A stretch of DNA of 21,988 bases from JBCCHY01 sp039028495. GTDB lineage: Bacteria > Patescibacteriota > Saccharimonadia > Saccharimonadales > VXPC01. The notes beneath the pieces were generated by a model, which saw nothing but the letters and a program-made list of their open reading frames with translations, searched no databases and was not told the origin of the DNA. The first letter of the stretch is position 1, and the number at the start of each line of letters is the position of its first letter. Below are positions 15,317-21,988 of the stretch, piece after piece. Both the position numbers and the translations under genes were made by a program. The DNA is taken from positions 1 through 21,988 of the forward strand of contig JBCCHY010000015.1 of assembly GCA_039028495.1 (NCBI GenBank), in the 5' to 3' direction.

Positions 15317-16323
15317 GCGTAGAATTTCAGGATCCAAGCTATGAGCAGTGGCAACAAGCTCTACTGGCGTTTTCTGAAGTGAATTTTCTGAACTCCTGGG
15401 AGTATGGAGAGTCACAGGCTGGAGCTGACGAACCAGTCATTAGACGAATCACAACTAATGGGCATGTAATGATTCAGGCGGTTGTACGTGCTGCTCGTCG
15501 GGGTAGATACTTAGAGATAGCTGGTGGGCCCCTGCTTGACTGGTCGGATCAGCAGCTAATAGAGATAGCAGTAGAAGAAATCCGCCGTATAGCTGTAGTG
15601 CATAATTGCGTGTATGTTCGTATCAGACCGCAGGTGACTTCTACCGATGAGCTACTAGGACACATGAAATCGACTGGATTTCGCCTAAGCCAAATGCATC
15701 TCAATGCTCAAGATACGAGCATGATCGATTTGTCCCAGAGTGAAGATCAACTACTCGCCAACATGCGCAAAAAAACTCGCTACGAAGTCAGGCAGGCCGA
15801 AAAGAAAAACGTAGTGGTGTCCATAGACAGCTCACTAGATTCATATGATCAATTCCTAAACCTTCAGATCGAAACTGCCCAGCGTCAAAACTACGTGATC
15901 GGATCGACCGAAACCCTGAAATCAGAGTATGAGCATTTCATGAACGGTGGCATGGTAGCGATATATCACGCTCACGCAGATGGTGTGTTGCTCGCTTCAG
16001 CAATGATAGTCTCGTTTGGTGAAGAAGCATGCTATTTATATGGCGCTTCAACACCAGAGGGGCGGAACTTGCCCGGCGCATATGCAATTCAGTGGCGAGC
16101 AATACGTGACGTCAAAGTAGCAGGCAAAAAGCGCTACAACCTATGGGGCATAGCACCAGAGGGTTCCGAGAACCATCGCTATGCGGGCGTAACTACCTTT
16201 AAAAAAGGTTTCGGCGGATCTGACTATACCTATGTACCAGCCCACGATCTTGTGATTGATAAGCTGCGATATCAGAAGAATTTGTTGGTTGAAACAGTCC
16301 GTAGAAAAAGGCGCGGGTTATGA
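15313..16323 (+). CDS. FemAB/FemX-type aminoacyltransferase, copy 1
   Basis: This 336-aa protein has two GNAT-like subdomains typical of FemX/MurM enzymes, which take amino acids from aminoacyl-tRNA and attach them to the stem peptide of lipid II at the inner membrane face. Recognisable pieces are N-F-L-N-S-W-E-Y-G near residue 25, A-R-R-G-R-Y-L-E-I-A-G-G-P near 62, the basic helix M-R-K-K-T-R-Y-E-V-R-Q-A, and Y-N-L-W-G-I-A-P-E-G with T-T-F-K-K-G-F-G-G near the end. The long coiled coil of FemA is absent, as in FemX. It overlaps both neighbours by 4 bp (ATGA). The amino acid used is unknown. It is a clear paralogue of the next gene, suggesting two sequential additions to a bridge. Confidence 0.9.
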   Translation: MSVEFQDPSYEQWQQALLAFSEVNFLNSWEYGESQAGADEPVIRRITTNGHVMIQAVVRAARRGRYLEIAGGPLLDWSDQQLIEIAVEEIRRIAVVHNCVYVRIRPQVTSTDELLGHMKSTGFRLSQMHLNAQDTSMIDLSQSEDQLLANMRKKTRYEVRQAEKKNVVVSIDSSLDSYDQFLNLQIETAQRQNYVIGSTETLKSEYEHFMNGGMVAIYHAHADGVLLASAMIVSFGEEACYLYGASTPEGRNLPGAYAIQWRAIRDVKVAGKKRYNLWGIAPEGSENHRYAGVTTFKKGFGGSDYTYVPAHDLVIDKLRYQKNLLVETVRRKRRGL

Positions 16324-17324
16324 TTGAAGTCAAAAACGTTACGCGGAAACAGCTAGAAGGGCTACTCAAAAAATTCCCAGAAGCAAATTTTTTGCAGTCG
16401 TGGCAATGGGGTGAATTTCAACTAAGTCTAGATAAACAGATTATTAGGCGATGCGTACCTAAAAAGGCTCTATATACTGCAGTAGTTGAGAGTGCCAGGA
16501 GGGGCCGCTACATGACTATAGCGGGTGGTCCGTTAATGGACTACTCAGATGACGAGCTAGTAGATGCAATTGTCTCGGATATTGCAGAGCAAGCAGTTGA
16601 GCACAAATGCGACTTTGTCCGTGTACGTCCGCAGATCGAAGACAGCGAACAGTCGAGAAGAGTGCTAAAAGAGCTAGGCCTACGTCCTGCACCAATGCCG
16701 CTTAGTGTAGAGCACGCTGGCATAATTGATCTGGGCAAATCCGAAGACGAGGTCATGGCCGGCATGAGCCAGTCGCTACGCAGGAAAATCAGGAAGGCTC
16801 AGAAACTAGACATTGATATCGAAGTCAGCCAGAGTCCGTCAACCGTAGATAGCTTTTATGAGATACACGCAGCTCATGCAGCTCGCATGAAATATGTGCC
16901 GTTTTCAAAAAAGTTTTTGACCAAGCAGTTTGAAGCTTTTGCTGCGACCGACAACATCCTCATGTATACGGCCAGACATGACGGCGAGATCGTCGCTCAA
17001 AACTTTGTTATTTTCTACGGCACGGAGGCTTCGTATCACTACGGTGTTAGTACTGCCGAAGGAGTCAAACTTAGCTCGGCACCACTACTGCATCTAGCAG
17101 CTATGGGAGATGCCAGAGCCCGCGGGTGTTCTCGTTATAACTTCTGGGGCATTGTCGATGAAGAGGATACTAGCCACAGGTACTTCGGTGTTAGTCAATT
17201 CAAGCGTAGCTTCGGTGTAGATGAGCTCAAACATGTGCCTGCTCATGATCTCGTGATCAGGGGGAGCCGCTACGTACCAAACTGGCTACTAGAAACAGCT
17301 CGTCGTAAAAAACGTCGCCTTTAA
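16320..17324 (+). CDS. FemAB/FemX-type aminoacyltransferase, copy 2
   Basis: A 334-aa paralogue of the preceding protein, collinear along its whole length: N-F-L-Q-S-W-Q-W-G-E-F, A-R-R-G-R-Y-M-T-I-A-G-G-P, F-V-R-V-R-P-Q, the basic helix S-Q-S-L-R-R-K-I-R-K-A, Y-N-F-W-G-I-V-D-E-E and S-Q-F-K-R-S-F-G-V. The two have diverged enough that they probably differ in acceptor or amino acid, as FemA/FemB do. It overlaps the first copy by 4 bp. Its end is followed by a 79-bp gap with a short 7-bp stem (AACACTT/AAGTGTT, about 17335-17365) and no T-run. It is the last gene of the wall cassette; the next gene has its own -10 box. Lysostaphin immunity protein Lif belongs to this family, which is relevant given the M23 protein upstream. 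Confidence 0.9.
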   Translation: MIEVKNVTRKQLEGLLKKFPEANFLQSWQWGEFQLSLDKQIIRRCVPKKALYTAVVESARRGRYMTIAGGPLMDYSDDELVDAIVSDIAEQAVEHKCDFVRVRPQIEDSEQSRRVLKELGLRPAPMPLSVEHAGIIDLGKSEDEVMAGMSQSLRRKIRKAQKLDIDIEVSQSPSTVDSFYEIHAAHAARMKYVPFSKKFLTKQFEAFAATDNILMYTARHDGEIVAQNFVIFYGTEASYHYGVSTAEGVKLSSAPLLHLAAMGDARARGCSRYNFWGIVDEEDTSHRYFGVSQFKRSFGVDELKHVPAHDLVIRGSRYVPNWLLETARRKKRRL

Positions 17325-17390
17325 AAAACTGGAAAACACTTATCTTTATGACTCAAAAAGTGTTGAGTATCTACTTCAGTCCTGAGGAGC

Positions 17391-17396
17391 TATACT
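17391..17396 (+). promoter_or_regulatory. -10 box of the winged-helix/Nudix gene
   Basis: TATACT ends 7 nt before the ATG at 17404. GAGGAG lies just upstream of the hexamer, so it would not be in the transcript. Another probable leaderless start. Confidence 0.5.
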
Positions 17397-17403
17397 AGCT
17401 GGC

Positions 17404-17976
17404 ATGGGGAAGAAAATTGCACTACCGGATCATCATATACAGGTGAAGATATATGACCGACTGGTTCATGCAGTAGAGCTACGATACAGTGAGCTCAAAC
17501 CAGACGATATCGAAGCAAATTCGTTCATGTATCACCTAAAAGAGCTCATCAAGCTAGGGCTGGTTGAAAAAGCTGACAAGAAATATCGGCTATCTAGCAA
17601 TGGCCAGGCGCTTGCTAGTAGATTTAGTGTGCGTGAGAAGCGTATGCGGCTAATGCCGACGACTATATCTGTCATTTGTCTACGTGCATCTGATGGAGAA
17701 TACATGTTTTACGAGCGCAAAAGACAGCCTTATATCGGCACGAGAGAATTCCCAAGCGGCAAGATTCATCACGGTCAAACACTAGAAGAAGCAGCATATC
17801 GAGAAATGCTCGAAAAGACCGGCTACGAGGATATAGATTTACGTCTTGCGGGTAGCTTTTCGATAAAAGCGGCTCCACCAGGAGACATGCCATATAGTGT
17901 CGTGGGCTTTGTCTGGAAAGGCCGAGTAGAGGACAAGTTCGAACATTCTGATATCGGGGGGCACACCTTTTGGGAG
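17404..17976 (+). CDS. Winged-helix/Nudix domain protein, 3' end lost at the join
   Basis: About 190 residues are native. Residues about 10-75 form a winged helix-turn-helix (helices, then Y-R-L-S-S-N-G as wing), and about 85-190 a Nudix hydrolase domain. The Nudix box G-K-I-H-H-G-Q-T-L-E-E-A-A-Y-R-E-M-L-E-K departs from consensus: the seventh position is Gln not Glu, and the second residue of the EE metal pair is Lys, while RE and the first E are kept. Reduced or altered hydrolysis is possible, so the protein could be a ligand-sensing regulator like NrtR-type Nudix repressors, though those have the winged helix at the C-terminus. The frame stays open to 18141, but beyond about 17976 the DNA is GC-rich and encodes RuvB in another frame, so that tail is an artefact. 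The true 3' end is missing. Confidence 0.8.
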
Positions 17977-17980
17977 GCCG
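17955..17980. other. Probable chimeric junction between two genomes
   Basis: Base composition and codon use switch abruptly here from AT-leaning to strongly GC-rich. On the left a Nudix reading frame is intact to about F-W-E; on the right RuvB homology starts at R-V-R-D-F (17979) in a different frame, lacking the whole RuvB ATPase part. No insertion sequence, integrase, tRNA or repeat is present. The exact base cannot be set because the few residues between could belong to either side. Confidence 0.85.
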
Positions 17981-18389
17981 AGTCCGCGACTTCGCCGACG
18001 TCAGCGGCGGGGGAGTGGTGGACGCCGTGGTTGCCGAGCACGCGCTCGATCGGCTCGGGGTCGACCGCTTCGGGCTCGACCCGCTCGACCGCAAGATCCT
18101 CGAAGTCGTCGCCCAGAATCGCGGTGTCCCGGTTGGGGTGAAGACCATCTCCGTCACCGTCGGCGAGGACGAACGCACCATCGAAGACGTCTACGAGCCG
18201 TACTTGATCCGCAAAGGCTTCTTGGTCAAGACCCCTCGGGGTCGATTGCTCGGACCGCGGGCCGAGGAGATCGTCGGTCCCTTGCCGAAGTCGCGAATGC
18301 AGAGCCTCGATAGCACCGGAGAACTCGACTTCGGAAACAGTAACGGGGATCGCCTCCCCGAAGGCGTGAGCGAAGGACGAAAGCCATGA
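17976..18389 (+). CDS. ruvB: RuvB Holliday junction helicase, C-terminal fragment only
   Basis: The frame encodes the RuvB C-terminal winged-helix domain: R-V-R-D-F-A-D-V at the start, L-D-x-x-D-R-K-I-L-E, G-E-D-E-R-T-I-E-D-V-Y-E-P-Y-L and G-F-L-V-K-T-P-R-G-R, all standard. RuvB is the hexameric ATPase that drives branch migration with RuvA in recombination repair. The AAA+ part (roughly 240 residues with Walker motifs) is absent because sequence before 17976 belongs to another genome; the TTG at 17970 is not a real start. A 30-residue unconserved tail follows the domain. The TGA overlaps the next ATG (ATGA at 18386), so it is translationally coupled to the SpoIID-like gene. Confidence 0.9.
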   Translation, partial: GRVRDFADVSGGGVVDAVVAEHALDRLGVDRFGLDPLDRKILEVVAQNRGVPVGVKTISVTVGEDERTIEDVYEPYLIRKGFLVKTPRGRLLGPRAEEIVGPLPKSRMQSLDSTGELDFGNSNGDRLPEGVSEGRKP

Positions 18390-19774
18390 TGCGTCGGATA
18401 GTTCGGCCCATCGTATGGGTTCGCGGCTTGGGGTTTCTCGTCGCGTTCTGGGTGACCAGCCAGTTCGTGTCGACGGCACCGCCGTCGATGGAGCTCGCGA
18501 GCGAAGCACCCACTCAGGTCGCCCGAGCGCAGACGGCGCCACCCGCGGGAGACGCTGCACCCAAGAAGGGGAGTGGCGTGACCGGGGAGCCGATCGTCGG
18601 CGTACGTCTCGAGAGTGGCCCGACGTCATTGGTCCTGCGAAGCGAGAGCGGAAGGTTTCTCCTCGAGGGGCCGGGCAAGCCGCGCGAGGACGGCAAGGGG
18701 CTCTCGACGATCTCGGAGACGGTTGCTGCCGATGAACTCCGGCTCACCCACGAACGTATCGACGGTGGAGGGATGGCGTTCTTCGTCCGGGACCCCAAGG
18801 CGGCGAAGGGCAAGAAACCGTACGGATTCCGTGACGGCATGCCGTTTCGGATCCGAGCGAAGGGGGTCCGGGCCACCGGATTGAACGATCGCTCCTACGA
18901 AGGCTGGCTTGAGTTTGTCTTCGTTCGTTCCGGCGAAGGCGACGGCACGTGGAAGCTGGTCAACCGTCTTCCGATGGAACGCTACATCGCGGGCGTTCTC
19001 CCGGGAGAGATGCAAGTTCGCTCGGAGCTCGCCGCGCTCGAAGCGCAGGCGATCGCATGTCGTACTTACGCGCTCTATCAGATCTTCCAGGCGGCTCCGA
19101 CCGCGCGGATTCACCTCGAGGCGAGCGTGATGTCGCAGGTGTACAAGGGAGCCCACAACTACGACAAAGTGGAGGAAGCGGTCGCGAACACCCGCGGCTA
19201 CGTGATGTTCCATCAGGGCCGAGTCTTTCAGGCGTACTTCCACGCGACGTGCGGCGGGGCGACCGCGAGTGGAGCGTCGATTTTCGGGGCGCCCGAGATT
19301 CAGACGTTGTCAGCGGTGCCGTGCACCTACTGTCGCGACATGAAGCTCACCCGCGACGGCTGGACCGCTGTTGCGAGCGAGACCGAGATTCATCGGGCGA
19401 TCCTCGCCGCGGCTCAACTCAAAGGAGCGAAGCTCGATCTGAAGCGGCCGATCCGGTCTATCGAGCCGGTGGCGATCCAGCGGGGCGGCAAGCACTCCGC
19501 CTATCTTCGGGTGACGCACGGTGGTGGGAGTTTCGAGATCGATACGACGCTCTTCCGCTTACGGCTGACGCGGGATGGGAGTCTCGTCCTCAAGTCGACC
19601 GCGTTCGAGGTCGAGCGCGCGGGAGACCGATTCCGATTCACCGGCTGGGGCCACGGGCACGGCGTCGGTATGTGTCAGAACGGCGCGCGTGAGATGGCGC
19701 GAAGCCGGAACGTCGATGCGATCCAGATCGTGAAGTACTACTACCGCGGCGCTGAGGTCGTGAAGGTCTGGTAA
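18386..19774 (+). CDS. SpoIID/LytB-domain protein, probable peptidoglycan lytic transglycosylase
   Basis: This 462-aa protein starts with an N-terminal signal/anchor helix (about residues 12-32), then an Ala/Pro-rich linker, a beta-rich region (about 70-190) and the SpoIID domain (about 195-460). Family motifs are clear: L-P-M-E-R-Y-I-A-G-V-L-P-G-E-M with the presumed catalytic Glu, E-A-Q-A-I-A-C-R-T-Y-A, F-H-A-T-C-G-G-A-T and G-W-G-H-G-H-G-V-G-M-C-Q-N-G-A near the C-terminus. SpoIID cuts glycan strands lacking stem peptides during endospore engulfment; homologues in non-sporulating bacteria act in cell-wall turnover or daughter-cell separation. A T-C-G-G cysteine and a C-x-x-C pair (P-C-T-Y-C) are extra possible metal or redox sites. 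It is coupled to ruvB by a 4-bp overlap and followed by a 176-bp spacer before tgt with no gene seen. Confidence 0.9.
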   Translation: MMRRIVRPIVWVRGLGFLVAFWVTSQFVSTAPPSMELASEAPTQVARAQTAPPAGDAAPKKGSGVTGEPIVGVRLESGPTSLVLRSESGRFLLEGPGKPREDGKGLSTISETVAADELRLTHERIDGGGMAFFVRDPKAAKGKKPYGFRDGMPFRIRAKGVRATGLNDRSYEGWLEFVFVRSGEGDGTWKLVNRLPMERYIAGVLPGEMQVRSELAALEAQAIACRTYALYQIFQAAPTARIHLEASVMSQVYKGAHNYDKVEEAVANTRGYVMFHQGRVFQAYFHATCGGATASGASIFGAPEIQTLSAVPCTYCRDMKLTRDGWTAVASETEIHRAILAAAQLKGAKLDLKRPIRSIEPVAIQRGGKHSAYLRVTHGGGSFEIDTTLFRLRLTRDGSLVLKSTAFEVERAGDRFRFTGWGHGHGVGMCQNGAREMARSRNVDAIQIVKYYYRGAEVVKVW

Positions 19775-19950
19775 TGTCGCCGGCCGCCGACGTCTCGGTG
19801 TCGACGGCGAGCCCTCCGCGCGCCCGCGTTTGCGGTCGCGGGTTGGGAGACGTTCACTGCAGCGGGCCGAGGTGATCGCGTGCAGTACTCCGGACCCGGT
19901 ATCCATCCGGCGGCCCCGCCGCTCTCGCTGAACTCTCGACGGGAACGTTC

Positions 19951-21075
19951 ATGATCTCCGGATTCGATTTCGAGCTCCTCGCCGAAGACGGCGCGAGCCG
20001 AGTCGGCCGTCTGCGGACTCCGCACGGCGATGTCGAAACCCCCGCGTTCATGCCGGTGGGGACGCGCGGTGCCGTGAAAGGCGTTCTGCCCGACCAACTC
20101 CGCGAGCTCGGTGCCCAGATCGTTCTCTCCAACACCTACCACCTCACGCTTCGTCCGGGCGAGGAACTGGTCCGCAAGCTCGGAGGGTTGCACCAATTCA
20201 TGGGTTGGTCCGGCCCGATCCTCACCGACTCCGGCGGTTTCCAGGTGTTGTCGCTCGCGGAGTTGCGGTCGATTGCGGACGACGGGGTTCGGTTCAAGTC
20301 GCACGTCGACGGGGCGGAGGTGTTCCTCGACCCCGAACGGGTGATGGCGATCCAGGCGGAACTCGGGAGCGACATCGCGATGGTGCTCGATCACTGTCCG
20401 CCGCCGACCGCGGATCGGGTCGGGATGCGGGACGCGATGGAGCGCACGCTGTCGTGGGCCCGGCGTTCCGCGCGCGCCCGCGAGGGGCTGCACATCTACG
20501 AGCCGATGGCGGTCTTCGCGATTCAGCAGGGGGGCGCGAACCGCGACCTGCGCGCGGAATGCACGGAGCGGCTTCTCGAGATCGACCGGGAAGAGCACGC
20601 GTTCGACGGTTTCGCGGTCGGCGGGGTGAGCGTGGGAGAGGATCGAGACACCCTGCTCGAGACCATCCCTTGGGGCGTCGAGGGGTTGCCGCGCGAGCGG
20701 CCGCGGTACCTCATGGGGGTGACAGGCTTCCAGGAGTACGTGCGGGCGATCGGGCACGGCGTCGATCTGTTCGATTGTGTCCTTCCGACCCGAAATGCGC
20801 GGAGTGGATACCTCTTCACCGTCGACGGCGAGGTCCTCCGTTTGAAGAACGCGGTCCACAAGGCCGACGCCGGTCCGGTCGATGAACGGTGCGACTGTTA
20901 CACCTGCGGGCACTTCTCCCGGGGCTTTCTCCATCACCTGATCCGGCGGGGGGAAATCCTCGGAGCGACCCTCGCGAGCATTCACAACCTCCGTGTTTTC
21001 CACCGGTTGCTGGAGGATATCCGGGCCGCGATCCGGGCCGGCCGGTTCGAGGAATTCGCCGCCCGCTGGTGGTAG
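19951..21075 (+). CDS. tgt: tRNA-guanine transglycosylase (queuosine pathway)
   Basis: This 374-aa bacterial TGT swaps guanine 34 in GUN anticodons for preQ1, the first tRNA step of queuosine synthesis. The active-site Asp is D93 in L-T-D-S-G-G-F-Q and the nucleophile is D275 in L-F-D-C-V-L-P-T-R-N-A-R. The structural zinc ligands C314, C316, C319 (C-D-C-Y-T-C) and H345 (A-S-I-H-N-L) are all present. Length is normal for the family. A start at 19951 fits the conserved N-terminus; upstream GGGAACG is only a weak ribosome site. It stands alone after a 176-bp gap and is followed 270 bp later by yajC, the common tgt-yajC-secD order. Confidence 0.97.
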   Translation: MISGFDFELLAEDGASRVGRLRTPHGDVETPAFMPVGTRGAVKGVLPDQLRELGAQIVLSNTYHLTLRPGEELVRKLGGLHQFMGWSGPILTDSGGFQVLSLAELRSIADDGVRFKSHVDGAEVFLDPERVMAIQAELGSDIAMVLDHCPPPTADRVGMRDAMERTLSWARRSARAREGLHIYEPMAVFAIQQGGANRDLRAECTERLLEIDREEHAFDGFAVGGVSVGEDRDTLLETIPWGVEGLPRERPRYLMGVTGFQEYVRAIGHGVDLFDCVLPTRNARSGYLFTVDGEVLRLKNAVHKADAGPVDERCDCYTCGHFSRGFLHHLIRRGEILGATLASIHNLRVFHRLLEDIRAAIRAGRFEEFAARWW

Positions 21076-21085
21076 CGGTGCCCCC

Positions 21086-21113
21086 TTGCAGAGGGCATGC
21101 GGTCGTGTAAAAT
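21086..21113 (+). promoter_or_regulatory. Promoter of the yajC-sec operon
   Basis: TTGCAG (21086-21091), a 16-nt spacer and TAAAAT (21108-21113) match sigma70 sites and stand out from the GC-rich surroundings. It lies in the 270-bp gap between tgt and yajC. The remaining leader of about 225 nt to the yajC ATG holds no gene I can support. Confidence 0.5.
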
Positions 21114-21345
21114 CCGGCCTTTCGTCTCTGCCTGGAGTAACGTCCGAATTCATGGGCGTTTAAGAGTGCGATCGACCGCAGCGTTGCGGCTGTCGTCGGA
21201 CTCCTCCCGGCGGTCGATCTCGCGTGTCCGAAACCCGACGCTGGTCGTTTCGGAATCCTCGACATCGGAGCTTCGGCCGTTCGGTCGTCGGTCCATCCCA
21301 CTGCTGTGTTCGGTGCGACTCGTCGCTCGAACGGAATGAGTCGAC

Positions 21346-21792
21346 ATGTTCCCGTTCTTCCTGCTGCAAGGCGAAGGTGCTCCCGCGGGTGGTGCTTCCG
21401 ATGCAGCCGGTGCTGAAGAGGGCGGGGGGCCGTCGCTCTTCGATCCGCAGATCTTGATGATGTTCTTGCTGATGTACTTGGTCTTCTACTTCCTGCTGAT
21501 CCGTCCGCAGAAGAAGCAGCAGGCTGAGCACCAGCGGCTGGTCGACAGTCTGAAGAAGGGCGACACCGTTCAGACGAGCTCCGGCATCGTGGGAACTGTC
21601 GTCAGCGTCGACAAAGAGAACGACCGCGTCGAGGTCCTCGTCGACGAGAAGGCCAAAGTGAAATTGACGTTCGTCCGGTCGGCCGTGACCGCGGTGGTCC
21701 GCGATCAGGAAGCGACGGCGAACGAGACGTCCACGAGCGCGGATGCCTCGTCGGACTCCCAGAAGAAAAAGGGCGCGCTCCCGAGCGGGTAG
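21346..21792 (+). CDS. yajC: YajC, Sec translocase accessory subunit
   Basis: This 148-aa protein has a short Gly/Ala-rich N-terminus, one transmembrane helix (about residues 40-60: M-M-F-L-L-M-Y-L-V-F-Y-F) followed by the signature L-L-I-R-P-Q-K-K-Q, and a small basic beta domain with G-D-T-V-Q-T-S-S-G-I-V-G-T-V. YajC joins SecDF-YidC at the cytoplasmic membrane and helps protein export. The unconserved Ser/Thr-rich C-terminal tail is longer than in E. coli (110 aa). The probable secD start 104 bp downstream fits the usual yajC-secD operon. Confidence 0.93.
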   Translation: MFPFFLLQGEGAPAGGASDAAGAEEGGGPSLFDPQILMMFLLMYLVFYFLLIRPQKKQQAEHQRLVDSLKKGDTVQTSSGIVGTVVSVDKENDRVEVLVDEKAKVKLTFVRSAVTAVVRDQEATANETSTSADASSDSQKKKGALPSG

Positions 21793-21896
21793 CGGCGCAA
21801 ACCGACACGAGTTCACAGCGACGCTTTGCCGTCGCTCCCGCCGCGAGCCACCGGCTCGCCGGGGCCGAGTGAAACAGAGAAAGCCGAGGGCTTCGG

Positions 21897-21988
21897 ATGT
21901 TCAGAAATACCGGGGGCGCGTTCGCTCTCGTCGCGCTCCTCCTCGCTGGCTGTATCGTCGTCTTCAACCAGACCGACGTGCAGTACGG
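21897..21988 (+). CDS. secD: Probable SecD N-terminus (3' partial)
   Basis: The last 92 bases encode a start with a single hydrophobic helix (G-A-F-A-L-V-A-L-L-L-A-G-C-I-V-V-F) and then N-Q-T-D-V-Q-Y, cut by the window edge. GAGGG lies about ten bases upstream of the ATG. Position after yajC and the N-terminal TM fit SecD, the membrane subunit using proton motive force to aid Sec export. The L-A-G-C string also resembles a lipobox, so a lipoprotein cannot be excluded from this fragment. Confidence 0.5.
   Translation, partial: MFRNTGGAFALVALLLAGCIVVFNQTDVQY

Noticed and set aside
5531..16323. TGA recoded as an amino acid (code 25, as in some CPR lineages)
   Set aside because: TGA ends four genes at positions where homology or ATGA coupling requires a stop (5533, 14186, 15316, 16323), so the standard code applies.
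8481..17324. tRNA-Ala as dedicated amino-acid donor for the FemAB enzymes
   Set aside because: The tRNA is canonical, about 7 kb away, under its own terminator, and has no altered T-arm or D-arm suggesting escape from translation.
17404..18141. A 245-aa fusion protein (Nudix plus Ser/Thr/Arg-rich tail)
   Set aside because: The last 55 or so residues are the out-of-frame translation of RuvB coding DNA after the join. They are an artefact, not a domain.
17970..18389. RuvB C-terminal fragment as an independent small gene starting at TTG 17970
   Set aside because: RuvB homology begins abruptly at the composition break. The missing ATPase part is explained by the join rather than by a real short gene.
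17955..21988. Natural horizontal transfer of the GC-rich block
   Set aside because: The block starts in mid-gene with housekeeping genes and has no integrase, IS, tRNA target or flanking repeat. An assembly chimera needs fewer assumptions.

Overview
The window looks like two unrelated genomes joined near position 17,955-17,980. Left of the join the DNA is moderately AT-rich and lacks the usual housekeeping context. It carries large unfamiliar proteins, tightly packed cell-wall genes, several genes whose -10 box sits 6-10 nt before the start codon, and ordinary TGA stops (standard code). This fits a small-genome Patescibacteria/CPR bacterium, perhaps Saccharibacteria; that placement is by feel and unproven. 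Right of the join the DNA is strongly GC-rich and holds a conventional ruvB(3' end) - spoIID-like - tgt - yajC - (probable secD) run, as in Planctomycetota or another GC-rich phylum. A RuvB C-terminal domain starts in mid-protein exactly where a Nudix protein breaks off, in a different frame and with no mobile element, so an assembly chimera is the simplest reading.

Left part, 1-8289: a membrane-anchored Pro-rich protein (5' cut by the window edge) abuts a complete type I ABC exporter. After a hairpin and a textbook promoter (TTGACA-17-TAAAAT) come two very large proteins (702 and 913 aa) without signal peptides. They share a C-terminal domain of about 220 residues that I do not recognise. 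The first has seven copies of a roughly 33-residue motif, including a 174-bp near-identical DNA duplication. The second carries an M23 (LytM-type) endopeptidase domain with a changed zinc motif. The best hypothesis for a new system is that the ABC exporter secretes both proteins by their common C-terminal domain, delivering a peptidoglycan hydrolase and a repeat-built surface or adhesive protein to a neighbour or host cell.

Middle, 8290-10309: a repeat-rich spacer with a 40-bp direct repeat and an inverted relative, tRNA-Ala(GGC) with its terminator, then two minus-strand membrane genes (a four-TM protein and an MscS channel).

10354-17324: a MYG1-family hydrolase, a membrane-anchored protein related to the first gene, then a cell-wall cassette: a MurF-like ligase lacking the usual N-terminal domain, an alpha/beta hydrolase, a DegT-family PLP protein and two FemAB-type aminoacyltransferases. 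The last four genes are linked by 4-bp ATGA overlaps. The cassette probably builds or edits the peptide part of peptidoglycan and might also protect against the M23 protein. A winged-helix/Nudix gene follows and is cut by the join.

Right part, 17976-21988: the GC-rich DNA repair, wall, queuosine and Sec-translocase accessory genes, unlinked in function to the left part.
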